A stretch of DNA of 64,000 nucleotides, taken from positions 1,263,001 to 1,327,000 of the forward strand of contig NZ_CP147020.1 of NCBI RefSeq assembly GCF_037126435.1. Reading direction: 5' to 3'. Below the pieces are notes generated by a model that saw nothing but the letters and a program-made list of their open reading frames with translations, searched no databases and was not told where the DNA came from. This DNA is from Bernardetia sp. ABR2-2B. Lineage in GTDB: Bacteria; Bacteroidota; Bacteroidia; Cytophagales; Bernardetiaceae. How positions within the stretch are numbered: the first letter of the stretch is position 1; each line of letters starts with the position of its first letter. The translations under genes were made by a program, and so were the position numbers. Below are positions 8,975 to 17,927 of the stretch, piece after piece.

Positions 8975-10288
8975 ATGACGTTTGAAGATTTTAAATTAAA
9001 TAGACAATTATTAAATGCCATTGAAGAAGCAGGGTATGAAAAACCTAGTCCAATTCAAGAACAAGCTATCCCTTTGCTTTTGGCAGGACATGATGTAATT
9101 GGAGTAGCACAAACAGGAACAGGAAAAACGGCTGCTTTTATGTTGCCTCTTTTGATGAAACTAAAATATGCACAGGGCGAAAATCCTCGTGCGCTGATTC
9201 TTGCGCCTACTCGTGAACTCGTTATTCAGATTCATGAGCATTTTGAGATGCTTAGTAAATATACAGATTTACGTGCCGTTGCTTTGTATGGAGGGAGTGG
9301 AAGCATTAAAAGACAGCTTGAGCAGGTTCGTGAAGGGATGGATTTGATTATCGCAACACCAGGGAGATTACTGGATATTTATGAGCGAAATGAACTGAAT
9401 TTACGCCAAATAAAGACGATGATAATGGATGAAGCAGACCGTATTTTGGATATGGGTTTTATGCCACAAATCAATCGACTACTTGAAATTATTTCTAGTA
9501 AAAAACGTCAGAACGCTCTTTTTTCGGCTACTATGCCAGAGAAAGTAGTGAAATTGACCCACGATTTTTTAGAGTTTCCTGAAGAGATAAATATTTCGCC
9601 TATTTCAGTTACAGCAGAGACGGTTGAACAAAAATATTATGAAGTTCCTAATTTTAGAACCAAAATTAACTTATTAGATTATTTATTGAAAGACAAAGAA
9701 GTTTTTAATAAAGTAATTGTCTTTACAAGAACAAAAGATGTAGCCAATAATGTCTATAAATTTTTGGGTAGAAAGGTAGATGATAGCGTAAAAGTAATTC
9801 ATAGTAACAAAGACCAAAATACACGAAGTAATGCCTTTAGTGATTTTAAAAATGGAGATATTCGAATTTTGGTAGCGACTGATGTAGCTGCACGAGGATT
9901 AGATGTAAGTGATGTAAGCCACGTAATTAATTTTGAAGTTCCGAAGCAGTACGATGATTATGTACACAGGATTGGACGTACAGGACGAGCAGAAAAAGAA
10001 GGAATTGCGATTACGTTTGCTAATGTTTTGGATGTTCATCATATCAAAAAAATAGAAAAATTAATTGGAAAGAAAATTCCAAATGAGAGAATACCAACAG
10101 AAGTAGAAATTACTCAAACGCCCTTTGAAGAAAATCAAAAACTAATAAAAGCATTGGATTTTATAAAACAGAGAGAAGACCCAACTTACAAAGGAGCTTT
10201 TCACCATAAGAAAAGATACTTAAATCCGAAAGATGCAGGAAAAAAGAAAACTAGAAGCACTTCGAAGAGAAAGCCTAAAAAGAGGTAA
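8975..10288 (+). CDS. RhlE-type DEAD-box RNA helicase
   Basis: ATP-dependent RNA helicase acting on RNA structure, for example in ribosome assembly or mRNA turnover. All core motifs are visible in order: Q motif (PSPIQEQAIP), motif I AQTGTGKT near residue 46, PTRELVIQ, TPGRLLD, DEAD in MDEADRILDMGF, SAT in LFSATMPEKV, then the second RecA domain with VIFTRTKDVA-like and ARGLDVSDVSHVINFE and the HRIGRTGRAEKEG motif. It closes with a basic tail ending in KRKPKKR, typical of RNA binding. Its stop codon directly abuts the stop of the convergent gene, with no intergenic bases. Confidence 0.92.
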   Translation: MTFEDFKLNRQLLNAIEEAGYEKPSPIQEQAIPLLLAGHDVIGVAQTGTGKTAAFMLPLLMKLKYAQGENPRALILAPTRELVIQIHEHFEMLSKYTDLRAVALYGGSGSIKRQLEQVREGMDLIIATPGRLLDIYERNELNLRQIKTMIMDEADRILDMGFMPQINRLLEIISSKKRQNALFSATMPEKVVKLTHDFLEFPEEINISPISVTAETVEQKYYEVPNFRTKINLLDYLLKDKEVFNKVIVFTRTKDVANNVYKFLGRKVDDSVKVIHSNKDQNTRSNAFSDFKNGDIRILVATDVAARGLDVSDVSHVINFEVPKQYDDYVHRIGRTGRAEKEGIAITFANVLDVHHIKKIEKLIGKKIPNERIPTEVEITQTPFEENQKLIKALDFIKQREDPTYKGAFHHKKRYLNPKDAGKKKTRSTSKRKPKKR

Positions 10289-10714
10289 TTACCTATACTC
10301 AACCTCAAAATCATTCTTTTCCAAAAAGCTCTGAATTTCCTTTTTATTACTCTTCGAAAAACCAAAATATTGAGTAGGTTCTTCTTCATTTTTAGATTCA
10401 ATTTGTAGAATGTAATTTCCTTTACGACGATAAAAAAATATTTTTTCTATATTCTCAAATTCTTTTATTTCATTTCTCAAAATTCTTTTTTGTTCAATAA
10501 TTAGTTTTTGATTATCTATTTTAAAAGTTGTCCAAAACAACAGAAAATAATAAATACCAAATAATAGCAAAGGAACTGCAATCATTACAAAATGAAAATA
10601 TTTGTTTGTGGCTTCGCCTTTCGGAAGAAAAAGAAATAAAGCGAAAATTCCACCCAAAAAAAAGGTATAAAAAATACTTAACCCAATTCCTGTACTGATT
10701 GAAAGCTGTGTCAT
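10289..10714 (-). CDS. Two-helix membrane protein with PH-like tail
   Basis: 141 residues, function unknown. Seen: two membrane helices (about residues 8-30 and 40-62) followed by a soluble beta-rich stretch (TTFKIDNQKLIIEQKRILRN, later IEKIFFYRRKGNYILQIES) that reads like a small bacterial PH-like domain. The same plan (helix pair plus PH-like tail) occurs in the C-terminal part of the RING-like family at 30-38 kb. It converges on the helicase gene, and the two stop codons are adjacent. Confidence 0.6.
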   Translation of the reverse strand: MTQLSISTGIGLSIFYTFFLGGIFALFLFLPKGEATNKYFHFVMIAVPLLLFGIYYFLLFWTTFKIDNQKLIIEQKRILRNEIKEFENIEKIFFYRRKGNYILQIESKNEEEPTQYFGFSKSNKKEIQSFLEKNDFEVEYR

Positions 10715-11065
10715 CTTATATTTTTAAGTCAATAAATAGTTTTTTTAAAAAAAGTTCAAACAGCTTTGTGATTTTAGCACTAACCAAGTAAAACTTCCTA
10801 AAAAAACAAAAATCCTAGACTCTATCAGACAAATAAACAAAATATTTTTTAGAGTTCTTTAAATTGTTCTCTCTTCAAAAAAATGTATATTTGTGAGAAG
10901 CTAATAGAAATTTTATTATAATAGTCTCAAGTAAACCCAAATTATAACGATACGATACATCTCTACTAAAAAACAATTGTTTTTATTTATTTTTTTAGTG
11001 TTTTCTTTGTTAATTCTTTGAACCAAAAATTAATAAAGAAAAAAATATATGATAAAACCTCCTTT
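10715..11065. other. Intergenic region upstream of porX
   Basis: Very AT-rich gap between divergent genes. It contains the porX promoter (10864-10893), giving a 5' leader of about 165 bases, and an AAACAGCTTT string near 10755 that recurs in other gaps. No further gene seen. Confidence 0.7.
10864..10893 (+). promoter_or_regulatory. Promoter of porX
   Basis: TTG at 10864-10866 and TATATTTG at 10886-10893 with a 19-base spacer, an exact match to the Bacteroidota TTG-N17-23-TAnnTTTG pattern. Confidence 0.7.
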
Positions 11066-12640
11066 ATGCAACGATATTCCATTCTTTGGGCAGATGATGA
11101 AATTGAATTTCTCAAACCTCATATTTTATTTTTAGAGAAAAAAGATTACGACGTAAAAGCTGTAAATAGTGGCGCAGATGCCCTTGAAGCTGTTGAAGAA
11201 CAAAATTTTGATATTGTATTTTTAGATGAAAATATGCCAGGAATGTCTGGTTTAGAAACTCTTACAGCCATAAAAACTATTCGCCCTTCTTTACCTGTTA
11301 TTATGATAACTAAAAGTGAAGAAGAGCATATTATGGAAGATGCCATCGGTGCAAAAATTGCCGATTATTTGATAAAGCCTGTTAATCCAAACCAGATTTT
11401 GCTTTCTATCAAAAAGATTTTAGATCAAAAAAGATTAGTTACAGAGAAAACAAATCTAAGTTATCAGCAAGATTTTAGAAATCTTTCCATGACTTTTCAA
11501 GATGATTTGGATTTTGATGAGTGGGTGGAAGCCTATAAGAAACTCATTTATTGGGAACTTGAAATTGAAGATACCGAAAATCAAAGTATGCAAGAGATTT
11601 TGGAGTCTCAAAAAGAAGAAGCCAATATTAGTTTTGCCAAATTTATCCAAAATAATTATGAGTATTGGCTAAATGATGCAGGAGATGATGAGTATCCAAT
11701 GATGTCGCACGATATTATGGGAGAGTGGGTTTTTCCACTTTTGGAAGATAAAAAACTAAATGAAGAGCGTCCTTTATTCTTTATTTTGATAGATAATTTG
11801 CGTTACGACCAGTGGAAAGTTGTCGAATCACTTTTGGCAGAATATTTTACAGTAAAAGAAGAGAAAGTATATTCTTCTATCTTGCCAACTACTACGGCAT
11901 ATGCTCGTAATGCTATTTTCTCAGGGCTTTTACCTTCCGAAATGGCAGAAGACCATCCAGACCTTTGGGTAGATGATCAAGAAGAGGGTGGAAAAAATAA
12001 CTTTGAAGATGAGTTTTTACGCAGACAAATGAAAGAATTTGGTTTTGGAGATACAAAAATGACCTACAATAAGATTCTTCGTAACCATCAAGGAAAACAA
12101 CTTGTAGAAAATTTTAATACGCTTCAACAAAACGAACTCAATGTCATTGTTTATAATTTTGTAGATATGCTCTCTCATGCTCGTACTGATACGGCTGTTG
12201 TTCGTGAACTTGCACCTGATGAAGCTGCTTATCGTTCAGTAACAAAATCGTGGTTTTTACACTCTCCTTTATGGGATATGTTGAAGAAAATTGCAGAAGT
12301 GAATAGTCGTTTGATTATCACAACTGACCACGGAACAATTCGTACGAAACGTCCTTATAAAATTATAGGAGACCGAAACACCAATACAAATTTGCGTTAT
12401 AAACAAGGAAAAAATCTAAACTATAACCCTAAAAACGTATTAGTAGCCAAAAACCCTGCAAAATTCTTTCTACCTCGTCAGAATGTTTCTACAAGTTTTG
12501 TATTTACGACAGAAGACTACTTCTTTGCATATCCAAATAATTATAATCATTACGTAAAATACTATAAAGATACATTTCAGCATGGAGGTATTTCATTAGA
12601 AGAAATGATAATTCCTTTTATAGAATTAGAAGCAAAATAG
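11066..12640 (+). CDS. porX: PorX, T9SS response regulator with PglZ/phosphatase domain
   Basis: 524 residues. The N-terminal receiver domain (ILWADDEIEFLKPHI, FDIVFLDENMPGMSG with the phospho-acceptor Asp, KPVNPNQI with the conserved Lys) is followed by a helical linker and a C-terminal PglZ/alkaline-phosphatase-type domain (FFILIDNLRYDQWKVVE, YSSILPTTTAYARNAIFSG, VDMLSHARTD, LIITTDHGTIR), whose Asp, Thr and His residues fit a metal-bound phosphodiesterase site. This architecture is PorX, which with the kinase PorY controls type IX secretion and gliding genes in Bacteroidota. PorY is not in the window, and orphan placement is usual. The Met at 11066 starts just before the receiver strand; an earlier in-frame Met at 11018 adds an atypical Lys-rich tail. 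Confidence 0.9.
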   Translation: MQRYSILWADDEIEFLKPHILFLEKKDYDVKAVNSGADALEAVEEQNFDIVFLDENMPGMSGLETLTAIKTIRPSLPVIMITKSEEEHIMEDAIGAKIADYLIKPVNPNQILLSIKKILDQKRLVTEKTNLSYQQDFRNLSMTFQDDLDFDEWVEAYKKLIYWELEIEDTENQSMQEILESQKEEANISFAKFIQNNYEYWLNDAGDDEYPMMSHDIMGEWVFPLLEDKKLNEERPLFFILIDNLRYDQWKVVESLLAEYFTVKEEKVYSSILPTTTAYARNAIFSGLLPSEMAEDHPDLWVDDQEEGGKNNFEDEFLRRQMKEFGFGDTKMTYNKILRNHQGKQLVENFNTLQQNELNVIVYNFVDMLSHARTDTAVVRELAPDEAAYRSVTKSWFLHSPLWDMLKKIAEVNSRLIITTDHGTIRTKRPYKIIGDRNTNTNLRYKQGKNLNYNPKNVLVAKNPAKFFLPRQNVSTSFVFTTEDYFFAYPNNYNHYVKYYKDTFQHGGISLEEMIIPFIELEAK

Positions 12641-12671
12641 TGTAGCAAGTATAAATAGAATAATTTGCATA

Positions 12672-12710
12672 AAAAAAGTCAGATAATCATTAAGATTGTC
12701 TGACTTTTTT
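12672..12710. terminator. Bidirectional terminator between porX and tRNA-Gly
   Basis: Sixteen-base arms (12672-12687 and 12695-12710, one G-U pair) flanked by A and T runs. It serves the two convergent transcripts, porX (plus) and tRNA-Gly (minus). Confidence 0.85.
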
Positions 12711-12776
12711 AATTTGTATCGCTTTTTTACGAATGACTTAAAAGAATTACTTCTCCATGCCTAGTCCGTAAAGTTG

Positions 12777-12849
12777 AGCGAAAGACGAGGCTCGAACTCG
12801 CGACCTCAACCTTGGCAAGGTTGCGCTCTACCAACTGAGCTACTTTCGC
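12777..12849 (-). tRNA. tRNA-Gly (GCC)
   Basis: Complete cloverleaf of 73 bases including the discriminator. Acceptor arms GCGAAAG and CTTTCGC, anticodon loop TTGCCAA giving anticodon GCC, and a standard TTCGAGC T-loop. The discriminator is U, as usual for bacterial tRNA-Gly. The CCA end is not encoded. Confidence 0.97.
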
Positions 12850-12933
12850 TTTTTTTGACTTTAGGTAAGCTAATATTTATATTTTACCTCTTTATTTAAG
12901 ATGTAAATCACATACCTTGCGTCTTTGTGATGA

Positions 12934-12963
12934 CAAAGGTAATACTTTTTTTAAAAACACCAA
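12934..12963 (-). promoter_or_regulatory. Promoter of tRNA-Gly
   Basis: Read on the minus strand: TTG (12961-12963), 19 bases, TACCTTTG (12934-12941). This is an exact fit to the phylum consensus, about 85 bases upstream of the tRNA. Confidence 0.7.
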
Positions 12964-13074
12964 AACTTATCGATAGATTTTCATAAAAAAACAACTTCGA
13001 AGTAATAAACAGTAAAATTTGATTACTTACTCTACAATCTATCATTAATAAAATTATACTCTCAAAATAAATCT

Positions 13075-13695
13075 ATGCAATCAAAACCCAATTTAGAATC
13101 TAATATTGAAATCCAAACTCAGAATGAGGGCTTAATTAAAGATAAATATGAGGCTTTATTGAAGGAGACTCAAAGTATTATTTCTATCTTTTACATTCTT
13201 GCTGTGGCTATTGGAATGCTTTTTAATTATCAAAAATACTCTGAGTTTGGAATAAATATCTTTGATTATGCAGATATATTTGAGTTTTTGGTAGCTCCTT
13301 TTTCTGATGTGATTATTTTATTTTTCACTTTTGGTTCTTGTATATTTGGATATTCATTTTTTAAGTTTGATACGTGGTTAATGCAAAAGTTTCCTAAATT
13401 TTATAGTGTACTAGCTTTTGGCTGGGATAAGAAAAAGTGGTATGGTACTTATAGATATATGATATTTCTGATGGTTTTCTTTTCTTTTTTATACTTTTCA
13501 GCAGATTTTTATGGCGAATTAGCAGCAGAAAAGACGAAAGAAAAATCTCCAATTTCATTACGATTTTCAGATAATGAAATTAAAAAAGGAGTTATTATAG
13601 GCAACACAAAACAAGTAATATTTTTTTTAGAGGGTAAAAAAGTAAAAGCAATTCCATTTACAGCACTTGTAAAAGAGTTTGAAGTCAAAAAATAG
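13075..13695 (+). CDS. Membrane protein of unknown function
   Basis: 206 residues, not recognised. Seen: a polar N-terminus, three membrane helices (about residues 36-55, 72-98 and 124-146) and a soluble C-terminal part of about 55 residues with a short beta-rich pattern (EIKKGVIIGNTKQVIFFLEGKKVKAIPF). It stands alone between the tRNA promoter region and a convergent acetyltransferase gene 10 bases away. Nothing in the context suggests a job. Confidence 0.6.
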   Translation: MQSKPNLESNIEIQTQNEGLIKDKYEALLKETQSIISIFYILAVAIGMLFNYQKYSEFGINIFDYADIFEFLVAPFSDVIILFFTFGSCIFGYSFFKFDTWLMQKFPKFYSVLAFGWDKKKWYGTYRYMIFLMVFFSFLYFSADFYGELAAEKTKEKSPISLRFSDNEIKKGVIIGNTKQVIFFLEGKKVKAIPFTALVKEFEVKK

Positions 13696-13705
13696 ACTTC
13701 ATTCT

Positions 13706-14212
13706 TTAAAAAATTAATCTATAGGTTTCTAACTGAATTTGGTAATCAGTATTAAAATCAGTTTTCAAAAATTGAAATCCTAATTTTTTAAGCAAAGTTT
13801 GTGAAGTGATATTTCCTTCCATTATTAAACCAAAAATTTGTTGATGTTTCAGTTCATTTTTGACAAAATCAATGACTTTTTCACCTAATTCGGTAGCGAA
13901 TCCTTTTCCTTGAAAGTCTTTTGAGATACGAAATCCAATATGAAAAGTAGCATCAGAACCCAAATAAGGCATAACTCCCATTGTTCCGATATATTTTTCA
14001 GTTTTCTTTTCTCTAACTACCCAGTAGTAAAGATGTTGATTCTCAGAAAGTATTCTTTTGTTCTCTAAAAAATTGGTGTACTCACTATTAGATAAATTTT
14101 GAAGATGTTTTATGTATTTTACAGCATTTTCTTCTCTAAAAGAGGCAATAATTTCTTTAAAATCTTTTTTCTGAATTAAATTTAATTCTGTTCTTTCTGT
14201 GGTAAGTTTCAT
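13706..14212 (-). CDS. GNAT acetyltransferase, RimJ/RimL-like
   Basis: 168 residues, cytoplasmic. The RimJ/L-type pattern is clear: TTERTELNLIQKKD at the start, then YIGTMGVMPY, HIGFRISKDFQGKGFATELGEKVI with the acetyl-CoA loop Q-G-K-G-x-A, and NITSQTLLKKLGF near the end. Such enzymes transfer acetyl from acetyl-CoA to protein N-termini or small amines; the substrate is unknown. The start is set at 14212 because the longer frame (Met at 14251) runs into the hairpin terminator of the upstream arsenic operon. Confidence 0.8.
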   Translation of the reverse strand: MKLTTERTELNLIQKKDFKEIIASFREENAVKYIKHLQNLSNSEYTNFLENKRILSENQHLYYWVVREKKTEKYIGTMGVMPYLGSDATFHIGFRISKDFQGKGFATELGEKVIDFVKNELKHQQIFGLIMEGNITSQTLLKKLGFQFLKTDFNTDYQIQLETYRLIF

Positions 14213-14251
14213 TATTTGAAATTGATTGTGGTAGTAAAAATATAATTTCAT

Positions 14252-14289
14252 AAAAAAGCATTTTGCTTTCTAAAAAACAAAATGCTTTT
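14252..14289 (-). terminator. Terminator of the arsenic operon
   Basis: Arms AAAAGCATTTTG (14254-14265) and CAAAATGCTTTT (14278-14289); on the minus strand the hairpin ends in a T run. It lies 23 bases past the end of the phosphatase-like gene. Confidence 0.8.
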
Positions 14290-14311
14290 CTAATAATGCT
14301 AAAATAAAATA

Positions 14312-15058
14312 TTACTCTCTATTCAATTTGGTTTTGACATAATCCATTATAAAGAAAAACTCTGTTCCTATTTGTTTGCACCTTTCATCATAAGTTTGGG
14401 CTTCTTTGTCTGTTCCATCAGATATTTTTGGGTCTTTAAATGGAATAGCAAAACGAGCATCTGCTCCCATAACTAAAGGACAGTTTTTGTCAGCATCACT
14501 ACAAACCATAATAGCAGCAAAATCTTTTTGAGGATTCTGTTTGTGTGAATATTTCTTTGAAAACATAAATAGCTCTTTTTCAAACTTTTCTCCTACTGAC
14601 ATCAAATAAATAGGATTTTTCCCTTCTTTATCAACAGAACCTACTTTTTCTAACTTTATCCCTGTTCTTTGCAGTGCAGCAACGGCTCTAGGATTAAAAG
14701 CAGTCGATTCTGTTCCTCCAGAAAAAGTAGTTATTCCTTCAATATTATAATAATAGGCTGCAATTTGTAACCAAGCCTGTCCAAAATGACTTCTACGTGA
14801 ATTATGGGTACAGATTATGGTCATATCAATTTGTTTCTTATCCATTTTTTTATTGATAATATAATCTCCAATTTTCTTTAGTTTTATTTTCCGTTCTTCA
14901 TCAATAGTTTCAAAATTAGAAGCTAAGTTTTTAGAGTAATTTTGAAGTTTAGGATACAACTTATTTTTTTCCACTTTAGATAAAGAAGTAAAAGATGAGA
15001 AATTAAAAATCAAGAAAGGAATAATGCATAAAGATAGAAATACATTTGAAGTTTTCAT
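14312..15058 (-). CDS. Exported ArsC/low-molecular-weight phosphatase-like protein
   Basis: 248 residues. The core is the low-molecular-weight tyrosine phosphatase/arsenate reductase fold: the P-loop CTHNSRRS (C-x5-R-S) near residue 83, FSGGTESTAFNPRAVAAL, and VCSDADKNCP, which supplies extra Cys residues as in thioredoxin-coupled ArsC. In that class arsenate is reduced to arsenite through Cys relays. Unusually, the protein begins with a signal-peptide-like segment (MKTSNVFLSLCIIPFLIF), suggesting periplasmic location, away from the cytoplasmic arsenate pool. It is the last gene of an arsR-arsM operon. Arsenate reduction is inferred from context; a phosphatase role remains possible. Confidence 0.7.
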   Translation of the reverse strand: MKTSNVFLSLCIIPFLIFNFSSFTSLSKVEKNKLYPKLQNYSKNLASNFETIDEERKIKLKKIGDYIINKKMDKKQIDMTIICTHNSRRSHFGQAWLQIAAYYYNIEGITTFSGGTESTAFNPRAVAALQRTGIKLEKVGSVDKEGKNPIYLMSVGEKFEKELFMFSKKYSHKQNPQKDFAAIMVCSDADKNCPLVMGADARFAIPFKDPKISDGTDKEAQTYDERCKQIGTEFFFIMDYVKTKLNRE

Positions 15059-15144
15059 TTTTGTAATGTTTAATGAAAAGTGATTAAGGTAAATATTTAA
15101 AGCTTTGAAAAATGAAATCCATAACTAAAGTTATGGGTAAAAAA

Positions 15145-16068
15145 TTAACAACAGCCACTACTTGGACTACACACACTTTTTTGTTCTTGAATAATTTCTT
15201 TTTTTATAGACTCAGAAGAAGGATTTTTTTGAGCAAAAACAGTAATACTAAAAACACCTGTTTGTCCATTTCTGAATTCTCTTATTTCGCTTTCAGATAG
15301 ATATTTTTGAAGAATATCATCAGGGATAAAAATAGCTTTCTCTTTTTGTAGGGTAATATTTTCAAAACCAACTTCTTTGATAAAATTGAGATAGTCTTCT
15401 TTCTGAATCGCTCCAGAAACACAACCTGCATACATTTCTGCATCTTCTTGTAAAGCTTTTGGAAGATTACCCAAAAGCACAATATCTGAAATGCTAAAAT
15501 GTCCATCATCTTTCAAAGTTCTGTACATTTCTTTAAAAACAGCTTTTTTATTGGGTACAAGATTCAGCACACAATTACTCACAATTACATCAACAGAATT
15601 ATCAGAAATAGGCATTGTTTCGATATCTCCTTCTCTAAACTCCACGTTATTATAACCTAACTTATCAGCATTCTGACGAGCTTTTTTGAGCATTGTAGGA
15701 GAAAAATCTATTCCGATTACTTTTCCTGTTTCGCCTGTTTCTGCTCGTGCCACAAAACAGTCGTTTCCTGCACCAGAACCTAAATCAAGAACTGTATCGC
15801 CTTTTGTAATTTGAGCAAATTGTGTAGGAAGTCCACAACCTAAGCCTAAATCTGCATCAGAATTATAACCATTTAGATTATCATATTTTTCTGACATAAT
15901 ATTGTAAACTTCTGTTGAAGAGTTTGTAGTTCCACAGCATGAAGAAGCATTGAGAGCTTTATCTTGTAGAGCTACCTTTTCATATTTCTGACGAACCATA
16001 TTTTTGATTTCTTGTTCTGTTTGAGATTCGTTTTGTAATGTGTTTGAAGTTTGAATTGAATTTTTCAT
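15145..16068 (-). CDS. arsM: Arsenite S-adenosylmethionine methyltransferase
   Basis: 307 residues. It uses SAM to methylate As(III) to methylated, partly volatile arsenicals. Seen: the SAM-binding motif VLDLGSGAGNDCFVA, then VIGIDFSPTML, GDIETMPI, and the three Cys contexts typical of ArsM that bind As(III): GLGCGLP, SNCVLNLV and YAGCVSG. Extra Cys pairs occur near the N-terminus (SSCCGTT) and at the C-terminus (CSPSSGCC), which may add metalloid binding. The Met at 16068 is preferred over 16089. It lies between arsR (76 bases upstream) and the phosphatase-like gene (86 bases downstream). Confidence 0.9.
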   Translation of the reverse strand: MKNSIQTSNTLQNESQTEQEIKNMVRQKYEKVALQDKALNASSCCGTTNSSTEVYNIMSEKYDNLNGYNSDADLGLGCGLPTQFAQITKGDTVLDLGSGAGNDCFVARAETGETGKVIGIDFSPTMLKKARQNADKLGYNNVEFREGDIETMPISDNSVDVIVSNCVLNLVPNKKAVFKEMYRTLKDDGHFSISDIVLLGNLPKALQEDAEMYAGCVSGAIQKEDYLNFIKEVGFENITLQKEKAIFIPDDILQKYLSESEIREFRNGQTGVFSITVFAQKNPSSESIKKEIIQEQKSVCSPSSGCC

Positions 16069-16144
16069 TTGTTTATTGCAATTTAACAATTAATAGTAAT
16101 TTAAAAAAAGAAAGCTTACGCTAGGTTTAATCTAAGGTTTTGTC

Positions 16145-16483
16145 TTAACAGCACGAATTAGAATCAATTTTTGAAGTAAAATCAGTAAAAAAAGTATTGA
16201 AAAGAGTTTGTATGTCTTTCCAATTTTGAGGATTGATACAATAACAAACGCTTGTTCCTTCGATAGTTCCTTGAATGATTCCTACTTTTTTGAGTTCTCT
16301 AAGATGTTGTGAGATAGTGGGTTGTGCCAATCCAATTTCGTTTACCAAATCTCCTCCAATACATGTATTTACTTTTATCAAGTGTTGCAAAATTGCTATT
16401 CGTGCAGGATGTCCCAATACTTTTGCAAGGTTTGCAAGTTCGTTTTGTTTTTCAGTAAAAATATCAGATTTGGTAAGTCCCAT
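16145..16483 (-). CDS. arsR: ArsR-family metalloid-responsive repressor
   Basis: 112 residues, winged helix-turn-helix. Seen: LAKVLGHPARIAILQHLIK, then the recognition region GLAQPTISQHLRELKKVGII and the wing EGTSVCYCIN. Cys residues at NTCIGG, SVCYC and the terminal SNSCC could bind As(III), releasing DNA. The classical ELCVCDL motif is not present, so the sensing site is a variant. It leads the arsR-arsM-phosphatase operon and most likely represses it; As(III) binding is inferred from Cys content and context. Confidence 0.85.
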   Translation of the reverse strand: MGLTKSDIFTEKQNELANLAKVLGHPARIAILQHLIKVNTCIGGDLVNEIGLAQPTISQHLRELKKVGIIQGTIEGTSVCYCINPQNWKDIQTLFNTFFTDFTSKIDSNSCC

Positions 16484-16592
16484 TTTGAGTAAAATTGATT
16501 TTTGATTAATCCTTATATTGCAATATTACGATAAATAAATTTATTAGTTCAATCGTATTAGTTTATTTAACTTTTTTTAAGTATAAATAATG

Positions 16593-16946
16593 TTATACAG
16601 ATAATTTTGGTTTGAGGTAAACTGAAATTTCCCAAAACATAGCCGAAAGAACAATCAGAACAAAAGCATTATTTCCTAGAGAAAATTGCGTTGAGCCAAA
16701 ATGTAAACAACCAAACTGTTGTACATTATCTACATAATACACTTGAAAAGCAGCTAGTAAAGTTGTAAAGCTGCTTATTACAAAAAAGTACATCTTTCCT
16801 TTTTTGAAATCTTCAAGTATTCGTAAATTAAAGAGGAGAGGCAAGAAAATAAATAATGCTCCTGCTGAAATATAAACAAGTAGAGAAACTAAAAAGCCAT
16901 TCAAAAAATAGCTTTTTAGACGAGAATTGATAGTATTTTTCTTCAT
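16593..16946 (-). CDS. Small membrane protein
   Basis: 117 residues, not recognised. Seen: four hydrophobic segments (about residues 14-37, 50-68, 86-100 and a shorter one between), a basic N-terminus and a Lys-containing C-terminus, so an inner-membrane protein. It lies on the same strand upstream of arsR, with 109 bases between that include AT-rich promoter-like sequence, so it is probably a separate unit. It follows pyrH by 86 bases. Confidence 0.55.
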   Translation of the reverse strand: MKKNTINSRLKSYFLNGFLVSLLVYISAGALFIFLPLLFNLRILEDFKKGKMYFFVISSFTTLLAAFQVYYVDNVQQFGCLHFGSTQFSLGNNAFVLIVLSAMFWEISVYLKPKLSV

Positions 16947-17032
16947 TTAGTCTAAATTTTCTTAAAAAAAACGAATTACAAAAAATAGTATTTTCCGTAA
17001 TCCGTAATTTTTAATTCGTAATTGAAAAGTTT

Positions 17033-17770
17033 CTAATATTCTGTTATCAATGTTCCGATTTCGTCTCCGTGTACTACTTTCAATAAATTACCTTCTTCAT
17101 TCATATCAAAAACAATAATTGGTAAATTATTTTCTCTACAAAGCGTAAATGCTGTCATATCCATAATATTTAAGCCTTTATTATAAACCTCTTGGAAAGA
17201 AAGGTTTGAATAACGAACAGCCTCTGGATTTTTCTCTGGGTCTTCCGAATAAACACCATCTACTCGTGTTCCCTTCAAAACTACATCAGCACCAATTTCG
17301 ATAGCACGAAGCGAAGCAGCAGAATCAGTTGTGAAATAAGGGCTTCCCAAACCTGCCACAAAAATAACTACACGTCCTTTTTCTAAGTGACGAATCGCTC
17401 GACGACGTACATAAGGCTCACAAATTTGTTCCATTTTAATACCTGAAAGCAAACGAGTATAAACACCAACTTGCTCAAGAGCAGACTGCAATGCCATTCC
17501 GTTGATAGAAGTAGCAAGCATTCCCATATAATCTCCTTGAACTCTATCAATACCTATTTTGGGAGATTGCATTCCTCTAAAAATATTTCCTCCTCCAATT
17601 ACGATAGCTACCTGTAAGCCTTCATCAACAGCTTTTTTTACTTCTAATGCGTATTGTTCTAATCTTTCAGCATCGATTCCGAACTGCTGTTTTCCCATAA
17701 GAGCCTCACCACTTAGTTTTAATAAAATGCGACGATAGCGATAATTTGAAGCGTTATTTGAGTTATACAT
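17033..17770 (-). CDS. pyrH: UMP kinase
   Basis: 245 residues, cytoplasmic. It phosphorylates UMP to UDP with ATP in pyrimidine nucleotide synthesis and is normally a UTP-inhibited hexamer. Seen: [13 protein letters not shown] at the start, [48 protein letters not shown] and [12 protein letters not shown], the standard amino-acid-kinase-fold pattern of bacterial PyrH. Full length. The usual downstream partner frr is absent here. The 440-base upstream region holds small ORFs and a rho-independent terminator 120 bases before the start, suggesting control by transcription attenuation. Confidence 0.95.
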   Translation of the reverse strand: MYNSNNASNYRYRRILLKLSGEALMGKQQFGIDAERLEQYALEVKKAVDEGLQVAIVIGGGNIFRGMQSPKIGIDRVQGDYMGMLATSINGMALQSALEQVGVYTRLLSGIKMEQICEPYVRRRAIRHLEKGRVVIFVAGLGSPYFTTDSAASLRAIEIGADVVLKGTRVDGVYSEDPEKNPEAVRYSNLSFQEVYNKGLNIMDMTAFTLCRENNLPIIVFDMNEEGNLLKVVHGDEIGTLITEY

Positions 17771-17889
17771 AAGAGTTTGTAGTATGAAATGTGGGGAAGT
17801 GAAAATTGATTTTTTATTGGGTAATTGCTTTCTTGCGTTTTATGAATTTTTTATTTTGAGAACTTGAAAAAACACCAAATCAAATTCCA

Positions 17890-17927
17890 TAAAAAAACCG
17901 TTTATCTTTAAAAAAAAGTAAACGGTT
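17890..17927 (-). terminator. Intrinsic terminator in the pyrH leader
   Basis: On the minus strand: arm AACCGTTTA (17919-17927), loop of 13 bases, arm TAAACGGTT (17897-17905), then seven T residues. No full gene ends upstream of it on this strand (the next gene is divergent), so it most likely acts as an attenuator between the pyrH promoter and pyrH, or ends a small RNA. Confidence 0.75.

Noticed and set aside
16973-17030. Recurring AATTCGTAATT-type strings (also near 4489, 20231 and 63950)
   Set aside because: They recur in gaps but are short and low in complexity; I could not align them into a defined element.
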